Source: Pararge aegeria
Lineage: Eukaryota; Arthropoda; Insecta; Lepidoptera; Nymphalidae
Direction of reading: 5' to 3'
NCBI RefSeq assembly: GCF_905163445.1
Contig: NC_053205.1
Span: 3,348,001-3,412,000, forward strand
Length of the DNA: 64,000 bases
Below are positions 1 to 10,300 of the stretch, piece after piece. Under the pieces are notes generated by a model that saw nothing but the letters and a program-made list of their open reading frames with translations, was not told the DNA's origin and ran no database searches. The position numbers and the translations under genes are program-made. Position 1 is the stretch's first letter. Every line of letters begins with the position of its first letter.

Positions 1-59
1 AGATGTCGGTCGAAGCTTTTCGCGAGAATACCATTGACTGAAACGACGTTCGGAACAAT

Positions 60-325
60 AACGGCCGAGTGGCGCAGTGGGCAGCGACCCTGCTTTCTGA
101 GTCCAAGGTCGTGGGTTCGATTCCCACAACTGGAAAATGTTTGTGTGATGAACAAGTGTTTTTCAGTGTCTGGGTGTTTATCTGTATATTTTAAGTATTT
201 ATGTATATTATTCATAAAAATATTCATCAGTCATCTTAGTACCCATAACACAAGCTACGCTTACTTTGGGAATGGATTGCGATGTGTGTATTGTCGTAGT
301 ATATATATTTATTTATTTATTAGGC
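60..325 (+). repeat. SINE-A, full length
   Basis: tRNA-derived head with A box (GTGGCGCAGTGGGCAG) and B box (GTGGGTTCGATTCCCAC), then the family body (CAGTGTCTGGGTGTTTATCT) and tail (GTCGTAGTATATATATTTA). Confidence 0.85.
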
Positions 326-399
326 ATTGCCTGGTGCGGCGTTAGTAAAATCGGGCTTTGATCTCTTTTTTTTTTTTTGCTTTTCTTTGCTCATCATGG

Positions 400-500
400 A
401 TCTCTTTTTTTATAGTAATAATTGATGGACCAAGCAGACCTGATGGTAAGTGGAAACCGTCGCCTATAAACAGAACCACCCTTCGCCAGGGCACGCAAGA
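400..500. repeat. dispersed repeat fragment (GGTAAGTGGAAACCGTCGCC)
   Basis: Contains a sequence I recognise as repetitive in Lepidoptera; boundaries and family unclear. Confidence 0.3.
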
Positions 501-504
501 ATGA

Positions 505-765
505 CGTCCTTTGCTCTATAACTTAATAGCTTAATATCAATTTACAGTGAGATGGTGGTAACAAAAAAAAAGTTTACTCGGTCAAGGTTGTTGTGCTCTC
601 TTCTTAGACCAGGGCGCGTTTGGAACCCTCGTAGCTTTAGGTTTAAGTTGGCGTACGAAGTTACCACCATCCCGTTACAATTATGTAAACGTATATGTAT
701 GAACGCTTCATAAGTGCCTGTGATAGGCCTACATGAAGACATTTTTAATTTGAACAAAACCCGAC
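505..765 (+). mobile_element. LINE-B 3' end
   Basis: Shares GTTGTGGGC/AGACCAGGGCGCGTTTGGAA/CCTCGTAGCTTTAG and the terminal CCTGTGATAGGCCTACATGAA with copies near 24000, 29100 and 40950. Confidence 0.7.
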
Positions 766-803
766 GAGCTTACACAAAAATCTACTTGATACTATATATT
801 ATA

Positions 804-1180
804 CTAGCGTACCCAGCCCACTTCGCCGGGCTAGATTATGCTTTATTTTATTTAAACAATAAACTTTTTAATTTAAGTCTCATATTAAATCATTTATTTC
901 TCTCCGTTTTCATTCTCTTTTATTCTCTTCGCGAGCGGGTGAAGATCATTATCTACACCCATGTGCACCTAACAATAGAATATCATCATGCTTAGTAAAT
1001 AAAAGCTTTATTTGACAGTTTGACAGTTCAAAAAAAGGGGTGCTCCGATCGTAACCTAAATTTACAGGACTACTCGCCAGGTCAATCCGGAGATTCCCTG
1101 AAAGTTTCATTGAAATCGGTCCAGCCGTTTCGGAGCCTATACGGAACATACCCACACACTTTCTCTTTTATATATATAGA
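804..1180 (-). mobile_element. Helitron H2 copy
   Basis: On the - strand it starts TCTATATATATA and ends in a hairpin (AGCCCG...GGGCT) and CTAG, followed by T. Same internal sequence (CCGTTTCGGAGCCTATACGG reversed) as the copies at 30050, 38615 and 61617. Confidence 0.75.
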
Positions 1181-1227
1181 TACTCTTTGACTCTTTCTCT
1201 CTTTCTCACTCTCTGTTTTTCTTGCAG

Positions 1228-1347
1228 CCATTGCAACAGCAACTGCTAACGGCGACGTCGTCCGGCGACATCCGGGTGTTCAACTTGTTCACAGGCGTCG
1301 AGGAGAACTCTTACCAAGTGCACGAGTCATATATATATCATATGCAA
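1228..1347 (+). CDS. DCAF1: DCAF1 exon (first in window), WD40 strand
   Basis: Polypyrimidine tract plus TTGCAG acceptor, GTAAGA donor, 40 codons in phase 0/0. Translates to a GD(I/V)R-type WD40 strand (SSGDIRVFNLFTGVEENSY) that precedes ASRDG in the next exon, as in other DCAF1 proteins. Confidence 0.9.
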
Positions 1348-4300
1348 GTAAGACCGTCAACCTTTTTCCTGGGATAAAATAAATAAATAAAAATTAATAA
1401 ATAAACTTTGAATTTTGGCAAGAGCCCTTTTCAAAGAATTATCGAAAAGGGTTATCGAGTCTACCGGTGATCCTAGAACGGCGAAATGTGCCTCGCTGCG
1501 GTGGTTTCGAGGACGTTTTAGATTTTATTTAGTTTTAAATAGTTTATTTTAGGTTATATTTATATCTTAAAGAAACAATATTACTATAATAAAAAATAAT
1601 TGAATATATAAGTAAAAAAAATAAATAAACTAAATAAGTAAATAATAAAATTTATACTGCGACAATACACACATCGCCATCTAGCCCCAAAGTAAGCGTA
1701 GCTTGCGTTATGGGTACTAAGATAGCTGATGAATATTTTTTTTATATGAATATAATACACATAAATACTTAGTATATACAGATAAACACCCAGACACTGA
1801 AAAACGTTCACGTTCATCACACAAACATTTTCCAGTTGTGGGAATCGAACCCACGACCTTGGACTCTGAAGGGTCGCTGTCCACTGCGCCACTCGGCCTA
1901 TAAAGGTAGCCTACTACTTTTTTTTTTCTTTTTTTTTTCTTTTTTTTTTCTCTCTCGCTCTCCATGCAGCCTGCCTGCATGTTGCTCTCCGTCCTTTAAG
2001 CTAAGAAAAAAACAAAAGTATACGAAACAAATAAGGCCCATTAGTTGTTATGTTAAGGCGAGTTTATAGCACAGCTGTGAAGCGCCCAGCCCTACCTGTT
2101 CGCTGGTGTAAGCGTAAACGCATCGCCCTTGAACGCGGTAAACGACCGTTCCCACGGTTAATTTCACAGTTCGCATCAGTCAGTAAGGTATCAATTGTAG
2201 TATTAATTATTAAACTCATATCCGGAATATTCAAAATTCAAAAATTCAAAATTTTTAAATTCTTAAATCAAAAATTCAAAATTCAATTATTTCAAGAAGG
2301 CCTACTTTATAAGCACTTTTGTAATAATATATCATGTTTCTTTCCATTGCTCTTTGGCAAGTAACTAGTTTAATTCTATCATTTAGATTCATCGGATCGG
2401 ATCTTTAAGAGCATCTACTGAGTTTCTTGCCGGCTCTTCTCGGTAGAATCTGCTTTCCGAACCGGTGGTAGAGTCACTACAAACATACATACTTGACGTT
2501 TCAAAAGTGCCTATAAAGTAGGCCTTCTTGAAATAAATGAACTTTGAATTTAGGATTTTTGAATTTTGAAGACAACATTAAAAAAAGGGCGAGCGCATGC
2601 TGCTCTGCTAAGAGCGAGATCGAAAACGAGCGGTCAGTGAACCCAGTGAACGTTTTACGTTTTTTTTCGCAGGCGAGCAGAGACGGTTGCCTTCTACTGG
2701 CGTCGTCGACGACCTCGTGGCGAACCCTCTCAGCTCTATGGAACATGAAGGAGTTTGAGCAACTGTGAGTGAGCTCGTTTCACTATTTGAACTCTTTGCT
2801 CGCGTTTGTTCGGGTTTTTGAGAATTCTGTGTGAATCCTCTTTTATTTTTAAATATTATACCGGATATAATGTACTAGACCTACATATATAATATATACA
2901 AGCTGCATGTGTGCCAATTTATGTATAAGGATCGTTTCAACTGCTGAGCCGAATATAACCATGTTACAAACCAAACTTTTTTTTTTGCCAAAATCTCCTT
3001 TTAGGGGTGTGAATTTATATATTTTTGGAACGAAGTTCCTTACGGCAGGCTTGGAGGGGATAGGGATTTTGCTGCGCGACCGAACTGAAAAAAATGTGAT
3101 AGTAAAGCCGTAAGAAAAAATTTGGGAAAAAAGTGCGTGGAAAAGTGCTTGGAATAAAACCGTTAAATGAGACGGGATTCTACATTAGCCGAAGGAACTT
3201 CGTTCCTACCTGGTGTCCCACGACACCAAATCATTTTTTTTCTATTATGGGTTTAACGTAACTGCAATACCCCTTAAAGGCTAACTTGTAGTGGAATAAA
3301 AGAAAAGAGAGGTTGTCAAAAATATCTCACCTGGTATGATTATGACAGGTTCCAGCTGGACAACGAGGAGTACGTAGAGTTCTCCAAGATGTCCGAAGAG
3401 CGCATCATCGGCACAAAGGGCGAAACTGCTAGCATATTCGACACTCGCACCGGCCGCGAGTTTATGACGCTCACGCCCGCCATCTCAAACCAGTACGCCA
3501 AGAACAGGGCGACCTTCAACCCGACGGACGAGCTCGTGTTATCGGGTAAGACACGCCAGCAAGCAAATTTAAAAAAAAAAACATCTGCTTAAAGTATCAC
3601 CAAGTTTACGCGGTGACAACCAAAACATTAGATGTGTGTATAAGGCTTTTTGCAAATTTGGTATTAAACAGATTGGTATATAACCTTCTTCTTTGAAACT
3701 TCTGAATTGAAACGTTTTGTGCGAGCACTTTTTCTTGGCACACTTAAACCTCAGTTTTTGCTAAATCGGCAAATAAGATAACTGACTTCTTGGGGGAGAA
3801 ATCAGGTTATGTGGGATTCCTACCATTTGAGTTCAGTAGAGCTTTGCTAAATAAAGTAGAGTTGAAGTAGAGTTTTGCCAACTGTAGTAGAGTCTATACC
3901 AGAGAGCCATAAACAAGTTCTGATGATGATGAATTATATGTTTTCAGACGGCGTCCTCTGGGATGTGAACACAGGCAAAGAAATACACAAGTTCGACAAA
4001 CTGAACCAAACACACAGCGGAGTTTTCCATCCCAACGGCTTAGAGGTATTTGGTTATTTTTTGAATATGCTAAACTAGATAGAAATGGCTTATTGATTAT
4101 TTTATTTAAACAACTTTATTGCATAATAAAGGAAACACACACAGGAAGACTTACATTAACATAAATTATATGCAAAAGGCGGCCTTATCACTAACAGTGA
4201 TCTCTTCCAGGCTACATTAACTATTGGAATAAGGCAATGAGAGACGGGAAATCGAAATTATATAAAAAATTATATATATATATATATATATATTATATAC

Positions 4301-7300
4301 ATAAAAAATTTAATAAAATAATAAATGTAAAAATATAATATATATTAATAAATATGCATAAAAACACATACATATACATATAAAATATTATGTGACATGA
4401 CAACATGTTTATAGTGACAAATAGTGCCTCCTTACACGACTTTTAAAAATCGCAAGTGATATAGAGCGTCGAATGTCATCAGGGAGTTCATTCCACAGCA
4501 TTGCCGCTTTTACTGTAAAGGACTCCGAATAACTGCGAGAGTTACACTTCACCATTCTAAGCAAATTTTCTCGGGTGGATCGCTGAGAGCCTTGGGCCAA
4601 GAAAAATGAATCGTTCTTTAAGGTAGGGTGGTGTCCAAGGAAGAAAAAGAGTAGAGTACAGGATAGATAATACATGCAGATTAAGCCGATGCCTTATAGG
4701 AAGCCATTTCAGTTGTGTATGCAAGTCAAACTATTGTTTAAAATTTTTCCCCGAATCAATACTTTTAAAGGAATAACTGTGCATTAAATACGCGGTGACA
4801 GCCAAAATATCAGCTGTGTATAGAAAGCTAGTAGGAAAAATTACATTGCATGTTTCAATGATAGTATTCATATTTATTGGAATCAATGCTTAGAGAAATA
4901 ACTGTTCAAAGGTACCATGAAAAATACGCGGTAACAACCAAAATATTAACTGTGTATAGAAAGCTAGTAGGAAAAATTACATTGCATGTTTCAATGGCAG
5001 TATTCATATTTATTGGAATCAATACTTAGAGAGAAATAACTGTTCAAAGTTACCATGAAAAATAAACCAAGAAAGTTATTAGGAAAAATAAACTCCGCCG
5101 TATTATGTTTCAATAACAGTATACGTATTAATTATAAACTTTCATTCACGTCTTGAGTCTGGAATAAAAACTTTTAGAATGTAATATATATACAGTGCAA
5201 TGTTGCCATTAAAATACGTGGTGTCAACCAACTCTTAGCTGAATTTAGAAGGCTAGTTGGATAGCATTCATGAAAAAAAAAACTTTTGTTCCACAACTTT
5301 CTGTCTCAAGCAATGTGTGTTTTGAAAACTTTGCAGCAGACCAATGCTGCACAATTTTCACAAAAAATACACGGTGACAACCAACACATTAGGTCTTAGA
5401 ACATGTTTTACTAAACCGATAGAGTATTACCGCATTCTTGATGTAAACCTTTTTTGTTCAACAACTTTTTCCTGGCATCAATGCTTTTATACGCGGTGAC
5501 AACCAAAACATAAGCTCTTAGAAAATGTTTTACTAAACCGATAGGGTATTACCGCATTCTTGATGTAAATCATTTTTGTTCAACAACTTATTCCTCGCAT
5601 CAATGCTGTTATACGCGGTGACAACCAAAAAATAAGCTCTGCCTAAAAAGAAATACCACCGAAAGAGTATGGATGGTAATGTTTGCTTATGTAAAACTTT
5701 TATATGCGTTTTAAATTCATAAAGTCCAAGTGTAGGTAAAAACATTAGTAAAAATTTAAGAAAAAAAAAAGATGTGTATATTGTCGTAGTATGTATATAT
5801 TATATTTTTTTAATTATTTATATTTTGTTTTTATTATCTCCAGGTAATATCAAACACGGAAGTGTGGGACCTGAGGACATTCCACCTTCTAAGGACAGTG
5901 CCTTCATTAGATAAATCAGAGGTTAGGTTAATATATTATATAATATACTAGCTGTTGCCCGCGACTTCGTCTGCGTTTGTTTTTGTTTTTGAGACACATG
6001 GACGTTATGGACGTTAAATTTAGGTGTAGTTATAATGAAATTTTTAAGTTGTGTAAACTTACGCATAAACAATATATGAAAAGAACTGTCTGACCAGTCT
6101 AAGCTCCTCTTATCACTTACAAAAAATAGTAATCTTTATAGGACGAATCAAAATCGCATTGTTAGTTGATTTATATGCTAAAGGTTCGAAGAACATTTCT
6201 AACATTTTTTATATAGTCCTTGTGTAAAATCGTCAAACTTTTTCATCACCTCTCCCAAAGGAACTGAGCTTAATTTCGGGATAAAAAGTATCCTGTACTA
6301 CTTCTATTACCTCCAAGAATGTGTTTCCAAAGTTTCATGATGATCGGTTCAGTAGTCTTTGCGTGAAAGCGTAACAAACAAACTTACAATGACATTTATA
6401 ATATTAGTAGGATATTAAAATAAATAGATGTTAAATTAAACATCTTGTTTGTTTGTTTGTTTGCACACACACATTTTACACAAAGTGAACATAATAAATA
6501 GAAAATAGGGCGTGCAAAGGCGGTCTTATCGCTAAAGCGATCTCTTCGAGACAACCTTTGAGGTTAGGAACGACGAAGGAACGGTTTGGTGCAGCAAATT
6601 AAGTTTAAAATATAAATACACATAATATAATACAATTTGCGGTTTTTTTTTGGCGGTTCGATATCGGGTGTAGAACATATTTTTACTAAATTTTTAATTT
6701 TTCTTTTTTTACTATGAGCATAATAAAAAAATAAAATAAATAAATAAAATAAAAAATATTTATTTATTTTTTTATTTATATTAGAGAGCTGATCCAACTG
6801 TTCTAGAGTTTGACGGAATGTTTGTAATTTATTTGTAATAAAATTAATTGCTACTGAAAAAAAAAACCAATATCGAGTATAAAGGAGACGTTTCAAATAT
6901 GGCTAAGTCTTGTACGGTAAATCAAAAATAAATAAATAAAAAATATGTAAATGAAATTAAATCTAATCAACCAAACCAAAATTTAAATTTAATAACAGAA
7001 CTTAAAAGAAAAAAAAAATAAGAATATACCTCAATACTGAGACAGTAGTATAAATAGATATAAAACACTCATCATAACTCCAGCCACTGCTGGACATAGG
7101 TCTTTCGTAGAGAGTTCCAAAATCCACGGTCCTGGGCCGCTTGTTTACAGCGGCTCCCAGCGACTCGCTTGATGTCGTCTGTCCACCTCGTTGGCGGCCG
7201 ACCAACGCTGCGTTTACCAACGTCCATCCGAGATATACAACGTGTAACAGAATTACGAAACAATGTTGAAGGGTGCATAAGTACATTTCATAAGGAATCA

Positions 7301-10300
7301 CCCTGTAACAATATTAAATTAATAGAAGCATATTTATTTTTCCATACAAACTAATTCAAAACATTCTAAGTGTTTACTTTTGACAACCCTAACGAAGATA
7401 ACAGACCGACACGTGCATAGTACCTAAGCTACGCGACGCGTATTTAATAAAGTGACAGGAGTCAGTTGATTTTAATTTTCAATCCCAAATTGACTTGCAG
7501 TTTGGAGTCCCTGGGGCACCGAAGAGATGTTAGCTCCCTTTGTGTGTTCTATCGACTCTATAATGGAGAGTGTTCCGAAGAGTTGTTTGCGTTGATACCT
7601 CCTTCCCTGTTCTCTGACCGCACCTCACGCCGTAGAAATAAATTCCACCCTCATCATCTGGATGCCTGGTATTCTTCTACTATTCGAAATACCAGATCAT
7701 TTCTACCGCGCACTTGCAAACTATGGAACAATCTCCCATCTGATGTGTTTCCTCAAAAATACAATCTGGGGTTATTCAAGGGGCGGATAAACAAATTCCT
7801 TAAAAGCCTGCAACGCATCGGTGGCTCCTCTGGTGCTGCAGATGTTTATGGGCGGCGGTGATCACTTACCATCAGGTGACCCACTTGCTCGTTTGCCCGC
7901 TATTAATATATAAAAAAAAAAAAAAAATTGCATGTGATGTCAGGGCTGTATCAGTTTTTTTTTTCATGTAAAATTTATGGCAAAGGTTTACTCAAAAACT
8001 GTTAGCGTTTCGGTTTCGCAGATAAGTCTCAGAGACAGTACATAATGTACCTCTAAAGCCTCTTAAGTGTTATTTCGGTTTTTGTTTTCACGTTGTATAT
8101 AGATACAAACACTACATTGACTATATCCGAGTATACCGTACAAAGTCGTAGCCAATGGCACGTACATTGTTGAAACATCTCCTTTGAAAAGTTAAGTCTG
8201 TGCACGCGGAGTCTGTATGTGATTGTGGTCGTAGGTAATATTCAACCCCACATGCAGTGCGCTGTATGCGGTGTGCTCCGACCAGGACTCGGAGGAGCGC
8301 AGCCAGTTCGACACCAGCTTCAAGACGCTCGACCCCTACGACTACTCCAGTATAGGTGAGCTCTGAATCCACCTAAATCTCGTATTCAAAAATTCAAAAT
8401 TCATTTATTTCAAGTAGGCCTAATACAAGCACTTTTGAAACGTCAAGTCTGTCCGTGTGTAGTGACTCTACCACCGGTCCGGAAGGCAGATTCTACCGAG
8501 AAGAAGCCGGCAAGAAACTCAGCAGTTGCTCTTTTCCAACATCAAAAATTTACATTTTATATTTTAACATTCATTCATTACATTTTATATTATATATAAT
8601 TCGTATACTTGACCAATAAACCGACCGTGACTTGGGTACTTGACCAATAAACCGTTCGCGACTCGTCCTGACCTGACCAACGAACCGATTGTGACTTTAT
8701 CTGACCAAAGAACCGACAGTGACTCACAAAGCTAATCGACCACGAATCGTAGCTGACCTATGAACCGACCATAAATCTTAGCTGATCAATATACCGACCC
8801 TGACTAGTATACTAGTGACAAAGCAATGGAACCTTTAATAACTCGTATACTTGACCAATAAACCGACCGTAACTTGTGTACTTGACGTTAAACCGACCGT
8901 GAGTCGTATGCCTGACCGATAAACCGACCGTGTTTCGTTTTACCTGACCAAAGAACCGACACTAACTCTGAAAGCTGACCTATGAACCGACCATGACCCG
9001 TAGCTGCCAAACAAAACAAACACTTGATTAATTATTACAACGTCTTCCGCAGCAACGATTGACGTGAAAAGAAACATTTACTCGCTTAGCGTGTCTCGCT
9101 ACGGCACTCAGATATCGCTGGTGGAGAACATGGGCGACTTCGAACAAGTGCAAGAGTCGTGCGTCAAGTTATATGACGTGGGAAGGAAACGGGACCACGA
9201 TGACGACGCGGTGAGTGTCATATTTTTGCCTAACTACAAATAAATTAACACAGTTAATGCTAATACATTCGAGCGTTAGGGTAGAAAGTACAATATAATA
9301 ATAACATTACAATAACATTATAATAACAGTATTATAACATCTCTTCCAGACGACTAAAGGCGTAAAAGAAAATGCTATAGATGTCAAAGTCAAAGTCAAA
9401 GTCAAATTTATCTTTATTCAAATAGGCACATAGATGGCACTTTTGATGCGTTATTATATACAAAATGTGTACATAGCAGTGAGTAGTGATGGCGATAACT
9501 ACAATCGTAAACTTAAAACTAAAGCTACGAGGGTTCCAATCGCGCCCTGGTCTAAGAAGAAGCCCACAACAAACTTAGCCGGGTGTTCTTTTTGTTATCA
9601 CCATCTCACATTGTCATTAGAAAATATTTAGAGATTATTTTATATTATTAAGCATTAGATGCATGGTCGGTCCTAAAACATACCCATATACAACGTGTAA
9701 CCGAATTTAACCCGGTTAAAATATTAAATCAAAGAAGCATATTTATTTTTCCATACAGACGAATTCAAAACATTCTAAGTGTTTACTCATGACAACCCTA
9801 TTGAAGATAAAAGACCGACACGCGCATAGTACCTTACCTACGCGTCGCGTGCCTTGACAATAGATGAAAAAGTGACAGGTGTCACTTGATTTAAATTTTG
9901 CATGTGATGTTAGGGCTGTATCAAATTTTTTTTCAATAAAAATTATGGCAGTTGTTTACTCAAAAACTGTTAGACAGAACATAATGTACCTCTAAAGCCT
10001 GGGAAGTATTATTTCGGTTTTCATTTTCACTTTTTATTAATTTTAGGGTAGACAGTTCCTAGGCGCATTTATTTATTTTTAAGAAATGCCTAACACATTG
10101 TTCTTCTCCATTACAGGACGAGGAAGATGAGGAAGAGTTGGCCGCTGGGTCCGACAACGACGACGGCTCCGACTCCGGGTCCGACAACGTCGACGACTGT
10201 GAGTGCGCTACTTCTCTATCCCACTTCTGAAAGCTTTTATTGATTTACTTGTTATCTCCCTCCCTCCTTGACGACCTCCCTGGTTTAGCGGTGAGCGCTG

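Noticed and set aside
60..140. Possible functional tRNA genes at the many A-box/B-box heads
   Set aside because: All belong to SINE-A, SINE-C or SINE-D with shared bodies and tails and no proper cloverleaf acceptor stem.
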